From CADEEX01 sp964577955 (GTDB lineage Bacteria; Acidobacteriota; Vicinamibacteria; Vicinamibacterales; CAVVIG01), in contig CAZOAZ010000030.1 in NCBI GenBank assembly GCA_964577955.1, forward strand, positions 1 to 64,000: a stretch of DNA of 64,000 bases. The letters run 5' to 3'. Shown here piece by piece: positions 7,493 through 15,912 of this stretch. Each line of letters begins with the position of its first letter. Positions within the stretch are counted from its first letter, which is position 1. A model generated the notes under the pieces. The model did not search any database. It was not told the DNA's origin and was given only the letters and a program-made list of their open reading frames with translations. The position numbers and the translations under genes were made by a program.

Positions 7493-8851
7493 CTAGAGTT
7501 TTCGCAGATACGCCAGCAGCGCGCCCTTCTCCTCAGGCGCCGGTTGCCGATCGAAGTGCACGCCGTCGGTCGTTGCCACCGCGGGCGGCACGCCGGTTGA
7601 CAGCGCCTGCACGCGCTTGAAGAACTGCATGTAGTGATCGATCACGTCGGAGAGCGTCGCGGCGCTGTTGTTGTGAAAGTACGGCGCGGTGCCTGAGAGT
7701 CCATGGAGATTCGGCACGTCCATCTTCTGCCAATCGTCCTGCGGCGCCGGGCCGCCCACCACGCCGGTCAGGAGCGCGCGACCGGGATCCGAACTGCTGC
7801 GGCGGATCGTGGCGCCGTTCACGGTGAACTCGTAGGTTCTGACGTTGCGGGCCAGGCGATCCGGGCACGCCGCGAAGGTCCAGCGCGGCGGCGTCGCCGT
7901 GTCGACCGGGCGAGGACACGCCGTCAGAATGTCCTGATAGCGCGGCACGGGCGCCTGGGCGCTCGTCTGGTTCGGGCCGCCGTGGCACTGGGCGCACGCG
8001 CGAGTGAACACCGCCTTCCCCTGCTCCTCGAGCTCGGTCAGCGGCGGATCTGGATCCGGGAGCGGCGTCCCGTCGCGCATCGCATCAGCGAGGGCGCGGA
8101 CGCGGTCGCTCGAAAACAGCCGGCGCTGAAATGCGGTCAGGTCGTCGAGCAGGCGCTGGGGCGGAATCGTGCGGACCTCTGCGTGATTGACGAGTGCACC
8201 GAGCGCCTGCTCCTGCAGCGTCGCCAGTCGCGCGTCAAGTTGATAGCCGCCAAATGCATTCGGTCCTCTGAACCAGCCGTTGCTTGACGCATCCGGCCCG
8301 GTCAGCGAGACGTTCTGCACGCTCGGCACGCTGCGCCAGAGGTCGGCGTCCATTTGAGCCGACGGCCGGTTGGTGGCCGGATCGATCAGCCGTACATTCG
8401 GCGGCAACGGCAGTACCACGCGAACCAGTCCGTTCTGACGCAGATTGCTGTAGTCGCTCGCATTCACGCCATTGATGCGGAAGTCATCGGCGTCAATCGG
8501 TCTGAACAATGGATCGTCGGCCTTGGGAAAAAACTGGCGGATGACCTGCAGCAGCCGAAACCTGGCCTCGGCGCTCGCCGGAGAGAGCTGAAAGTGATCG
8601 GTGGGCATGTGGCAGTCGGCGCAGGAGCGGCCGTTGCCATCGAGACCATGGAGGCGGCGATCGACAAAGGCCAGCGTCCCGCGGACGACGGCGTCACACG
8701 CCTCACCACCGCACGCGGTCTCGGAGCGCGCGCGATCGGAGCGCTCGTGGTCCTCGAGGGCGGCAGCGGCGATTCGTGTCCCGGACACGGACCCGACCGC
8801 AACGGTGAGCGTGGTCAAGCCAGCGGCGAGCAGTGCAGTTGCGGTGTTCAC
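7493..8851 (-). CDS. di-heme cytochrome c peroxidase-like protein
   Basis: A 452-residue exported protein with two heme c sites, CADCH (residues 77-81) and CAQCH (286-290), in the order found in bacterial di-heme peroxidases (CcpA/MauG family). After the second heme come a helix and the NLHGLSGTAPYFHNNSAATLSDVIDHY segment typical of the family's C-terminal domain. An N-terminal signal is present (ATALLAAGLTTLTVAVGSVSG). Known members reduce hydrogen peroxide or oxidise protein side chains in the periplasm; which applies here is unknown. It is larger than a minimal peroxidase (about 330 residues) because of an insertion between the hemes. Confidence 0.8.
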   Translation of the reverse strand: MNTATALLAAGLTTLTVAVGSVSGTRIAAAALEDHERSDRARSETACGGEACDAVVRGTLAFVDRRLHGLDGNGRSCADCHMPTDHFQLSPASAEARFRLLQVIRQFFPKADDPLFRPIDADDFRINGVNASDYSNLRQNGLVRVVLPLPPNVRLIDPATNRPSAQMDADLWRSVPSVQNVSLTGPDASSNGWFRGPNAFGGYQLDARLATLQEQALGALVNHAEVRTIPPQRLLDDLTAFQRRLFSSDRVRALADAMRDGTPLPDPDPPLTELEEQGKAVFTRACAQCHGGPNQTSAQAPVPRYQDILTACPRPVDTATPPRWTFAACPDRLARNVRTYEFTVNGATIRRSSSDPGRALLTGVVGGPAPQDDWQKMDVPNLHGLSGTAPYFHNNSAATLSDVIDHYMQFFKRVQALSTGVPPAVATTDGVHFDRQPAPEEKGALLAYLRKL

Positions 8852-8864
8852 GGTCGGCCTCCGA

Positions 8865-8919
8865 TCGGGAACGAGAAGTTCGTCCCCGTTGCGTGGCGAA
8901 CAATAGCGACCGTTCCCGA
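8865..8919. promoter_or_regulatory. spaced inverted repeat upstream of the peroxidase-like gene
   Basis: TCGGGAACG at 8865-8873 and its reverse complement CGTTCCCGA at 8911-8919 are separated by 37 bases, directly upstream of the start at 8851. It could be a paired operator or a leader hairpin. The evidence is symmetry and position only. Confidence 0.3.
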
Positions 8920-9014
8920 CCGTAGTCCCAGGCGATCCCCAGGAAAATCACAGGTTTTTGGCGCGCTCGTCTGATCACGCCGCGCGTGGTGGCGCGTGAG
9001 GGCCGCGCGACGGC

Positions 9015-9824
9015 TCACCCAAAGAACGTCTGCCGGACGCCGGCGCGAAACGCATCGATCCCCACCGCCAGGCGCTGGGCATACGTGGCTGCGGCATCCT
9101 TCCCCGCGACGAACGTCACGCGGTCGCTCGTGTCGGTGGCCGCGTCGTACACCACTTCCGCAATCTGATCGGCGGAAGAACCCCTTGCCCTTCGCTCAGG
9201 GTTGGAGAACACGGCGACGACTTTGTTGATCGCCTCCATGTACGCCGGGTGCGGCGAAATGACGAGCGAGCGGCCGGCGAAGTCGGTGGCGATGCCGCCC
9301 GGGGCCACGGTCTTCACACGAAGACCCAAAGGCGCCAGCTCGAAGGCCAGGCTCTCGCTCCACCCTTCGAGCGCCCACTTCGTGCCGTGGTAGACCGAGT
9401 TGAAGGGGAAGGTCACCAGCCCACCGATGGAGGTAGTGGTGATGATGGTGCCCTCGCCGCGCTGGCGCATGGCGGGCAGGAAGGCCTGGGTCACGCGCAT
9501 CACGCCGAGCACGTTGGTGTTGATCTGGTCGACCAGCTGTTCGTCGCTCGCGCCTTCGAAGGCGCCGAACAGCCCGTACCCGGCGTTGTTGAACAACACG
9601 TCCACCGGGCCGAGTGCGAGGGCCTTCTTGGCCGTGTCGGCAATCTGCGCCCGATTGGTCACGTCGAGCGGCAGCACGGTGATCGCCGGGACCGCGCCGA
9701 ACTCGGTTTCTTTTTCCGGCGAACGCATCGTGGCGATGACGTTCCAGCCCTTGCGGGCAAACAGCAGCGCCGTCGCGCGACCGAGTCCCGTGGAACTGCC
9801 GGTAATGACGATCGACTTGGACAT
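9015..9824 (-). CDS. short-chain dehydrogenase/reductase (SDR)
   Basis: A 269-residue classical SDR that should reduce or oxidise a small carbonyl or alcohol with NAD(P). The cofactor motif TGSSTGLG is at 8-15, NNAG at 79-82, the catalytic Ser near 132 (TSIGG) and YHGTK at 145-149, all intact. The arginine after the first strand region (MRSP, residues 33-36) hints at NADP. It starts 12 bases after the stop of the FGE-like gene on the same strand, so the two probably form an operon. Substrate cannot be predicted. Confidence 0.9.
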   Translation of the reverse strand: MSKSIVITGSSTGLGRATALLFARKGWNVIATMRSPEKETEFGAVPAITVLPLDVTNRAQIADTAKKALALGPVDVLFNNAGYGLFGAFEGASDEQLVDQINTNVLGVMRVTQAFLPAMRQRGEGTIITTTSIGGLVTFPFNSVYHGTKWALEGWSESLAFELAPLGLRVKTVAPGGIATDFAGRSLVISPHPAYMEAINKVVAVFSNPERRARGSSADQIAEVVYDAATDTSDRVTFVAGKDAAATYAQRLAVGIDAFRAGVRQTFFG

Positions 9825-9836
9825 GCGCGGGCTCCG

Positions 9837-10559
9837 TTATGACGAGGGGTTCATTGCAAGACTCCGTGCGAGCCGGAATCCATAGTCGTTGTAGCGGAAC
9901 GACGGGTCCAGTTTGCTGCGCAGCGTGACGCGGCACATCGTGTAGGCGTGTCGCCACGCGCCACCGCGCGACGCGCGACGGATGCCCTGTTCCGGCCCGG
10001 CTGGATTCATCTCCGGCGACTGCGCGTAGTAGTCGTTGTCGTGCCAGTCGGCGCACCACTCGTGCACGTTGGTGGCGATACCGAACAGGCCGAAGTCGTT
10101 CGGGTCGCCGAGCGTCACCGGCCACGGCGCGTCGAGCGGGCCGCGGCCCTGGTTCGGGATCCACGCCGGCATCACGTCGCCCCACGGGAAGAGTGCCTCC
10201 TGCCGCCCACGCGCCGCGAACTCCCATTCGGCTTCGGTCGGCAGCCGGACTGGTTGGACATCCGTCGCTGAGCGCCATTCGCAGTAGGCCACCGCGTCGA
10301 GCCAACTGACGCCGACCACCGGAAGGTCGGCGCGTGCAAACAACGGATTCATCCAGTCTTTCGGCGCGTCGTGTCCAGTCGCGCGGATGAAGCCCTCGTA
10401 GTCGGCGCGCGTGACGGGAAAAGCCGCCAGCTCGAAGGGATCGACGAACACGCGATGCGGCGGCCGCTCGTCAGGTTGTCCGCGATCGGTGCCCATCGTG
10501 AACCAGCCGCCGGGAATCGGTACGAACGCGGAGAGGTCTGGCGCGGCGGAATCGGTCAT
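9837..10559 (-). CDS. formylglycine-generating-enzyme (SUMF1) superfamily protein
   Basis: A 240-residue protein of the FGE-sulfatase superfamily: FVPIPGGWFTMGTDRGQPDE, later LPTEAEWEFAARG, then ATNVHEWCADW and RGGAWRHAYTMC, ending DYGFRL. True formylglycine-generating enzymes need two cysteines near the C-terminus; here only the one in TMC matches and the final GFRC-type cysteine is Leu. It is therefore better read as a superfamily member of unknown activity. No sulfatase is in the window. No signal peptide is present. Its start lies only 24 bases from the divergent DUF5916 gene. Confidence 0.8.
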   Translation of the reverse strand: MTDSAAPDLSAFVPIPGGWFTMGTDRGQPDERPPHRVFVDPFELAAFPVTRADYEGFIRATGHDAPKDWMNPLFARADLPVVGVSWLDAVAYCEWRSATDVQPVRLPTEAEWEFAARGRQEALFPWGDVMPAWIPNQGRGPLDAPWPVTLGDPNDFGLFGIATNVHEWCADWHDNDYYAQSPEMNPAGPEQGIRRASRGGAWRHAYTMCRVTLRSKLDPSFRYNDYGFRLARSLAMNPSS

Positions 10560-10583
10560 GCGCGGATGATAATGCAGGGAATC

Positions 10584-12827
10584 ATGGCGCGGATCGGAAA
10601 GGGGGCTGTCACGCTCGCGCTCAGTTGGATCTGCGCGACCGTCGCCGGTGCGCAGTCGCCGTCGATCGACTATTCGGCCGCCCGGCTCGAGCGGCGAATT
10701 CCAGCGGTACGGGTCGCGCAGCCGATCGTGCTGGATGGCGCCCTCGACGATGCGGCGTGGCGCGCCGCGCCGGTGGCCACGGGCTTTCTCCAGAACGAGC
10801 CGCGCGAAGGGCAGCCGGCGACCTTCGAGACCGAAGTGCGGGTCGTCCACGACGAGCAGGCGCTCTATTTCGGCGTCTTCGCGCGAGACGACGACCCCGC
10901 CGCGATCGTGGTCAGCGAGCTCAAGAAGGATTTCAACACCGGCTCGAGCGACGGCTTCCTGATCGTCATCGACACGTTCTCCGACCAGCGCAATGGCTTC
11001 GAGTTCGCCATCAATCCCGCCGGCGCCAAGTGGGACGCGCAGATGTCGAACGAGGGCCGGGAGGTCAACGCCAACTGGGATGGTGTGTGGGACGTGCGAA
11101 CCCGCATCTCCAGCGAGGGGTGGTTCGCCGAGATCCGGATTCCGTTCCGGACGCTGAAATTCGGCGATCGCGATCCGCAAACCTGGGGGATCAACTTCGA
11201 GCGGCGGCTGCGCCGAAAGAACGAGGACAGCTTCTGGTCGCCGGTGCCTCGGATCTACTCGCTTGAACGGGTGTCGCTGGCCGGCTCGATTGACGATCTG
11301 CGGCAACTGCGGCCCGGCCGGAACCTCCGTGTGAAGCCGTTCGCGACGGCGAATTCGAGTACCGTCGGGGCCAATTCCTCGACCCAGGAGTTCGACGGCG
11401 GTCTCGACGTGAAGTACGGGCTCACGAGCGGTCTGACGCTCGACGCGACCGTGAACACGGACTTTTCGCAGGTGGAAGCCGACGAGCAGCAGGTGAACCT
11501 GACGAGATTCAGCGTGCTCTTTCCAGAAAAGCGCGACTTCTTCCTTGAAAACTCCGGCATTTTTCAATTCGGCCTGCCATCGTCCGGCACCGTGAACGTC
11601 GGCGGGGCGAGTCCGGCGGCCTCCGGCCGGCAGAACTCCCCACCCGACGCGCGGATGTTCTTCAGCCGCCAGATTGGTCTTTCCGAGGCCGGCGACGCGA
11701 TTCCCATTCTGGCCGGTGCCCGTGTCACGGGGCGGGTTGGCGCCTATTCGACCGGCGTTCTGAATGTCCAGCAGCAATCCGAAGGTAATGTGCCGACGAC
11801 GAACTTCACCGCCATTCGTTTGCAGCGGTCCGTGCTCGCGAATTCTGACGTCGGCGTCATCTTTCTCGACACTGAGGCCACAGGCGAAGCGTCCAACCGC
11901 GTCGGCGGAATCGACGCCAACTTCCGGTTCGGACGTCTGAGTCTGGGCGCCTATGCGGTCACCACGACCGGGCCGCCCGCGACGACGCCAGGCGCCGACG
12001 ACAGTGACTCCGTGCGCGCCAATTTCAACTATCAATCCCGGACCTGGCTGGCCAGGGGTGCGTACGAGACGATCGGCCGCGGATTTCACGATGAGCTGGG
12101 ATTCGTCCCGCGGCGCGGCGTCAATCACACGGCGGCCTACGCGCGGCGGAATTTTCGTCCGCCATGGGCTGCCCGCTGGGGCATCCGCGAGATCGGACCG
12201 CACCTGCACTTCGACCAGTTCGAACGCCGCGACGATACTGGCGTCGAGTCCCGATACTTCGATTGGCACATTGTGCTGACGATGAACGACAGCGGGTTCT
12301 TTGAAAGCGGAGTGAATCGCAACCTCGAAGGGACGGTTGCGCCGTTCATCTTGAACAGCGGACGCGGCGTGGCGATTGCGCCGGGTCTCTATCATTTCAA
12401 CGAGTATTTTGCTTTGTACCGTTCGAACAATGCGGCGCGCTTCTCCTACGAGGCGCGCTACTCTGACGGCGGGCTCTACGATGGCAGCCGGCGTGGCTAT
12501 GCGGTCGCGCCAGCGGTGCGTGTCAACGAACACTTCAATGCGTCGGTCGGGTTGCAGGTCAATGACATCGACCTCCCGGAAACCTCGTACGTCTCGACGC
12601 TGGTGGCCACGCGACTCAACTACAGCGTGAATACCCGGCTCTTCGTCAACGCGTTGCTCCAGTACAACACCGATACCAAGCAGTGGAGCACGAACGCGCG
12701 GCTGAATCTGATTCACCGCCCGCTCAGCGACTTCTTCTTCGTCTACAACGAGCGCCGCCTGGAGACAACGGGGGCGCTCGTCGATCGATCGGTCATCGCG
12801 AAGTTGACCTGGCTCGTCGCGCTTTAG
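10584..12827 (+). CDS. DUF5916 outer-membrane protein with CBM9-like N-terminus
   Basis: A 747-residue exported protein. After a signal peptide (GAVTLALSWICATVAGAQ) residues about 33-210 look like the carbohydrate-binding family 9-like domain (IVLDGALDDAAWRAAP). The rest is a long beta-rich region with alternating hydrophobic and aromatic residues, as in DUF5916 proteins, which are predicted outer-membrane barrels of unknown role. The motif FSVLFPEKRDFFLEN is strongly conserved in the family. I chose the ATG at 10584, with AGGGA 4 bases upstream. It is followed at 11 bases by a sulfurtransferase on the same strand. Confidence 0.85.
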   Translation: MARIGKGAVTLALSWICATVAGAQSPSIDYSAARLERRIPAVRVAQPIVLDGALDDAAWRAAPVATGFLQNEPREGQPATFETEVRVVHDEQALYFGVFARDDDPAAIVVSELKKDFNTGSSDGFLIVIDTFSDQRNGFEFAINPAGAKWDAQMSNEGREVNANWDGVWDVRTRISSEGWFAEIRIPFRTLKFGDRDPQTWGINFERRLRRKNEDSFWSPVPRIYSLERVSLAGSIDDLRQLRPGRNLRVKPFATANSSTVGANSSTQEFDGGLDVKYGLTSGLTLDATVNTDFSQVEADEQQVNLTRFSVLFPEKRDFFLENSGIFQFGLPSSGTVNVGGASPAASGRQNSPPDARMFFSRQIGLSEAGDAIPILAGARVTGRVGAYSTGVLNVQQQSEGNVPTTNFTAIRLQRSVLANSDVGVIFLDTEATGEASNRVGGIDANFRFGRLSLGAYAVTTTGPPATTPGADDSDSVRANFNYQSRTWLARGAYETIGRGFHDELGFVPRRGVNHTAAYARRNFRPPWAARWGIREIGPHLHFDQFERRDDTGVESRYFDWHIVLTMNDSGFFESGVNRNLEGTVAPFILNSGRGVAIAPGLYHFNEYFALYRSNNAARFSYEARYSDGGLYDGSRRGYAVAPAVRVNEHFNASVGLQVNDIDLPETSYVSTLVATRLNYSVNTRLFVNALLQYNTDTKQWSTNARLNLIHRPLSDFFFVYNERRLETTGALVDRSVIAKLTWLVAL

Positions 12828-12838
12828 GAGACTGCACC

Positions 12839-13690
12839 ATGATTGCGACGCTCGCTCTGGCAGCCGCTCTTTCGTACGCTCATCCCGAACAACTCGTGGA
12901 CACGGCCTGGGTTGCCGCCCACGCCGGCGATGCCAACGTCCGCCTGCTGGACCTTCGCCGTTCAGGATACGAGCAGGGACACATCCCGGGCGCGCTCTGG
13001 CTGGATCCTGAATCGATCCGCGACGCGGCGAACCTGCCGACGTTCATGATGGCGCCGCCGGCGTTCGGGCAGTTGATGGGCAGCCTCGGCGTCTCCAGTC
13101 AGACGCGCGTGATTGTCTACGACGACCGCGGCGGGCTGCTCGCGGCGCGGTTGTGGTGGATGCTGAACGCCTATGGCCACGCGAACGTGGCACTCGTGAA
13201 TGGCGGCTGGGTGCAGTGGACCGCTGAACAGCGCCCGGTCACCACCGCCATTCCGCCGCCGCGGCAGGCGTCGTTTACCGCGGTGCTGCAACGCGAATGG
13301 CTGGCGACCGCCGACGATGTGGCGGCAGCCATCGGGCGAGCCGGCACGACGATCCTCGATGCTCGCACCGTGGCGGAGATGGACGGGACCGATACGCGTT
13401 TGAGCAGCCGTGGCGGCGTCATTCCGTCGGCCCTCTCGGTGTACTGGGAGGATCTCCTGGATCCGACGACGAAAACCTTCAAGTCTGCCGATGAACTGCA
13501 GCAGATCTACGACCGTCAGGGTATCAACCGCACGAGCGACGTGATCGCGTACTGCTGGGTGGGGCACCGCTCCGCCGTGGATCTGTTTGCGCTTCATCTG
13601 CTCGGCTATTCCCGTCTCAGGAACTACCTCGGATCCTGGGACGAGTGGAGTCGCCGGCTCGATCTGCCGACCGCGCCGTTCAGGAAGTGA
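12839..13690 (+). CDS. tandem-rhodanese sulfurtransferase
   Basis: A 283-residue protein of two rhodanese domains in the thiosulfate/3-mercaptopyruvate sulfurtransferase arrangement. Domain 1 (about 20-135) carries LLDLRRSGYEQGHIPGALWLDP; domain 2 (about 155-280) carries LDARTVAEM and the active-site loop CWVGHRSA, whose cysteine takes the sulfane sulfur. The loop differs from the common CGSGVTA, so donor preference is uncertain. AGGAG, overlapping the previous stop codon, is 8 bases before the ATG. The first 14 residues are hydrophobic, so export is possible but not clear. Confidence 0.85.
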   Translation: MIATLALAAALSYAHPEQLVDTAWVAAHAGDANVRLLDLRRSGYEQGHIPGALWLDPESIRDAANLPTFMMAPPAFGQLMGSLGVSSQTRVIVYDDRGGLLAARLWWMLNAYGHANVALVNGGWVQWTAEQRPVTTAIPPPRQASFTAVLQREWLATADDVAAAIGRAGTTILDARTVAEMDGTDTRLSSRGGVIPSALSVYWEDLLDPTTKTFKSADELQQIYDRQGINRTSDVIAYCWVGHRSAVDLFALHLLGYSRLRNYLGSWDEWSRRLDLPTAPFRK

Positions 13691-13709
13691 CGACCGCCTG
13701 CGGTTGACC

Positions 13710-14228
13710 TCAGGCGCGCGGCGCGTCGAGCGTCAGCTCGAACGCGATGTTGCCGCGCGCGTAGGTGCCGTCGGTCAGCGGGACTTCCTGGAAGCCGCGG
13801 CGGCGATAGAGCGTCATCGCGGCGTCGAGGACGGTGTTCGAGATGATCGTCAGCTTGCGGGCCCCCAGCCGTCGCGCGTCCTCGATGACGGTGTCGAGCA
13901 GGCGCCGGCCGATGCCGCCGCCGCGCAGTTCGCGCGAGACCGCCATCTTCGAGATCTCATAGACGCCGTCGCCGTGCGGCAGGAGCGCGCAGCAGCCGAC
14001 GGCCCTTCGACTCCGCTCAGGGTGGCCTGAGCGATCATCGACGACCCCACGGTCGACGACCTCGACCATCCAGATCCGTCCGCCCGGCTCGAGGATCGCT
14101 TCACGCGGCCGATCGAGCAGGCGTCGATCGGCGGGCTCGACGACGAACCAGTGCTGGATCCATTCGAGATTGAGATCGCGGAACGCGGTCGCGTGGCGAT
14201 CTTCGTAGGGAACGATCGCGAGTTCGAT
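13710..14228 (-). CDS. GNAT acetyltransferase with apparent AUC start and repeat insertion
   Basis: Read from 14228 this is a 172-residue GNAT enzyme: N-terminal part IELAIVPYEDRHATAF and WIQHWFVVE, then the acetyl-CoA motif RELRGGGIGRRLL and the C-terminal YRRRGFQEVPL. The only ATG in frame (14069) is internal to the fold and would remove 53 codons. A perfect GGAGG ends 7 bases before an ATC codon at 14228-14226, which overlaps the TAA of the upstream VOC gene as TAATC, where TAATG would be usual. So either AUC is used or the start was lost. A repeat-like segment (13999-14028) adds HPERSRRA just before VGCCALLPHG. The acceptor substrate is unknown. Confidence 0.7.
   Translation of the reverse strand: MELAIVPYEDRHATAFRDLNLEWIQHWFVVEPADRRLLDRPREAILEPGGRIWMVEVVDRGVVDDRSGHPERSRRAVGCCALLPHGDGVYEISKMAVSRELRGGGIGRRLLDTVIEDARRLGARKLTIISNTVLDAAMTLYRRRGFQEVPLTDGTYARGNIAFELTLDAPRA
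13999..14028. repeat. dispersed repeat motif inside the GNAT gene
   Basis: CCCTTCGACTCCGCTCAGGG (14003-14022) followed by TGGCCT is a motif I recognise as a dispersed repeat in many environmental genomes. Here it is in frame on the minus strand, encoding HPERSRRA in a place where GNAT enzymes usually have a short turn. The call as an insertion is an inference from the protein fit. Confidence 0.5.
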
Positions 14229-14695
14229 TACTTCGCCTCCATGATGAGCTCGATCTGATTGCCGTCCGGATCCTTGACGAATGCGAAGGCCAGGTTCATG
14301 ACCGCATTGCGATTCGGCGGCCGCATCAAGGTGCCGCCGTTCGCCTTCACCGCCTCGATCGCGTTGTCGAGGTCAGTCACCCGGAGAATGAGCGACGCCA
14401 TGGCGCCGGACGGCGCGGTGGCGGGCCGCGTGTAGATCACGATCGGCGGCGTCGTGGCCCGTCGGGCCATCTCAGGAGTCTGGCCGAAGTTGAGCACGAT
14501 TTCTTTCGTCGTCGCGGAGTTGACGGGCCGCGCGGTCTCGGACATCCCGAAGGCTTTCGCGTAGAACCCGGCAACGGCTTCAACGTCCGTGGCCAGCACG
14601 CGGACCCCCCACACCCGGGTGCCAGGGTCCTGCGCCAGCGCGGTCGCGGCGAAGCTGAGAACCACCGCGCCGACCGCCAGTCTCACGTACTTCAT
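14228..14695 (-). CDS. exported VOC (glyoxalase-like) protein
   Basis: A 155-residue vicinal-oxygen-chelate protein with a signal peptide (MKYVRLAVGAVVLSFAATALA), which is unusual since VOC enzymes are mostly cytoplasmic. Two beta-alpha-beta-beta-beta modules are visible: VLATDVEAVAGFYAKAFGM and LRVTDLDNAIEAVKANGG, ending KDPDGNQIELI. The Glu ligand in QIELI is present, but the usual first ligand His in the opening strand (here VWGVRV) is missing. It may bind a ligand rather than catalyse a metal-dependent reaction. Its stop overlaps the GNAT start, so they form one unit. Confidence 0.75.
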   Translation of the reverse strand: MKYVRLAVGAVVLSFAATALAQDPGTRVWGVRVLATDVEAVAGFYAKAFGMSETARPVNSATTKEIVLNFGQTPEMARRATTPPIVIYTRPATAPSGAMASLILRVTDLDNAIEAVKANGGTLMRPPNRNAVMNLAFAFVKDPDGNQIELIMEAK

Positions 14696-14711
14696 ACGTC
14701 CTCCAATCGCT

Positions 14712-15653
14712 TCAACTGATTTTCACCCGGGCGAGGTAGATTGCGGCCTTGCCTTCGTGCGAGGCGTAGTAGCTTATCCAGAGGAGATCCTCGTGCCACA
14801 CCAGGCCGGGATATCCGGTATCGCCACCCGAAGGAAGTTCGAGCACCGGTTCGAAAACGCCGTCGAGCGTGAGCGGTCCAAGGAACGTTTTCACGCCGTT
14901 CAGGATGCAGCGCCCGCCGGCCCAGAGGTTGCCGTCTGGCAGCCGGATGAAATTTGGTCCGCCGATCCGGTGCGCCGTCTCGCGCCAGATCCATGTCGTG
15001 TACGGCGGATGGCTCCGGCCCATCCAGGCGAGGCGAGAGCCGGCATCGCGACGGACCAACGCGATCATCTCGCCGTCCGGCAGGCACCGCAGCGCGGTTT
15101 CGCTCGGCCAGCCCGGCACGGCGAAGGTCGTGATTTCCTCGAACGTCCGGCCGTCCGGCGATGAGACGAGCGTGATCGTCCACTCGCCCTCGGGCGTCCG
15201 ATAGGTGACGCCGTACGCCAGCCCGTCGCGCCACGTTACGCTCCACAGCCAGTCGCCTTCGTCGAGGATGCGCTCCGGCGCGCTCCACGCGCGGCCGTCG
15301 GACGAGAACGTCACGCGTGGCTGCCGGCCGCGGTATTCCTCGCCCTCGTAGACCGAGCCGCCCGCGACGATCATCAACCAATCGTCAGGTGTAATCGACA
15401 GCTTGGGGTCGCGCAGGTCGATCCCGGCCTCGGCGATGAGCGCGGCCGACGCCCAGTTCGCGCCGTCGGCGGAGGTCAAGACGCGGATGCAACCGTCGCC
15501 GCCAATGTGGTCGTGTGATTCGCGGAACGTGCAATACCAGCGATCGCGCCAGCGGATCAGATCGGTGAAGGCGTTGTGTGTCCCCTCGTCCCAGATTCGT
15601 GCGACGTCGATGATCTGCTGCGCCACGTTCTTAATCATCCCTGTTTCAGACAT
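14712..15653 (-). CDS. sialidase/BNR-repeat-like beta-propeller protein
   Basis: A 313-residue protein with repeated Asp-box-like turns (SADGANW, SSDGRAW, SPDGRTF), each followed by aromatic strands, as in exo-alpha-sialidase and BNR-repeat proteins. The start at 15653 (MSETGMIKN) matches where the propeller begins; no signal peptide is present, so it may be cytoplasmic. GRQPRVTFSSDGRAW and DPKLSITPDDW mark two blades. The catalytic Arg triad of true sialidases cannot be confirmed by eye. It lies 16 bases before the VOC gene on the same strand. Confidence 0.7.
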   Translation of the reverse strand: MSETGMIKNVAQQIIDVARIWDEGTHNAFTDLIRWRDRWYCTFRESHDHIGGDGCIRVLTSADGANWASAALIAEAGIDLRDPKLSITPDDWLMIVAGGSVYEGEEYRGRQPRVTFSSDGRAWSAPERILDEGDWLWSVTWRDGLAYGVTYRTPEGEWTITLVSSPDGRTFEEITTFAVPGWPSETALRCLPDGEMIALVRRDAGSRLAWMGRSHPPYTTWIWRETAHRIGGPNFIRLPDGNLWAGGRCILNGVKTFLGPLTLDGVFEPVLELPSGGDTGYPGLVWHEDLLWISYYASHEGKAAIYLARVKIS

Positions 15654-15663
15654 CCGGCGGCTA

Positions 15664-15864
15664 TCAGGGCCGCCGCTCGTTGAGCGGCACGGAACCTGCA
15701 CGATCCTGCTCCAACGAGGTGAGGACATGAAGCAGGAGCCACGCAACGACCGGAAGCAGGAACAGATTGAGCAACACAGTCTCCCGGGCATGAATCAGGC
15801 CGGGAAAGGGCCGGACACGTGCGACGACAAGCCTGCCGCGAATCGCGCTGACAAAGACGAGCAC
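15664..15864 (-). CDS. small membrane protein, tentative
   Basis: A possible 66-residue protein starting with GTG. It has a first hydrophobic segment (VLVFVSAI) and a convincing membrane helix (TVLLNLFLLPVVAWLLLHVL). It lies between the SIS gene and the sialidase-like gene on the same strand. The opposite strand is also open but encodes a very hydrophilic, low-complexity peptide, so I prefer this strand. Nothing is known of its role. Confidence 0.35.
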   Translation of the reverse strand: MLVFVSAIRGRLVVARVRPFPGLIHARETVLLNLFLLPVVAWLLLHVLTSLEQDRAGSVPLNERRP

Positions 15865-15912
15865 GCTCCCGATTCGAAGGAAGAGCCGCGCCCGGCTCGG
15901 CGGTGAACTCGC

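Noticed and set aside
9181..9202. CCCTTGCCCTTCGCTCAGGG-like motif inside the SDR gene as a repeat insertion
   Set aside because: The encoded residues (NPERRARGSS) fit the usual SDR length and pattern, so there is no sign of an insert.
10560..12716. Long minus-strand open frame continuing upstream of the FGE-like gene
   Set aside because: It is antisense to the DUF5916 gene, has no domain match and arises from GC-rich codon bias; only the last 240 codons (9837-10559) are a gene.
15727..15903. Plus-strand frame of 58 codons with a fair ribosome site
   Set aside because: The product is extremely hydrophilic and low in complexity (Lys, Asp, Gln, Pro) and is antisense to a frame with a clear membrane helix.
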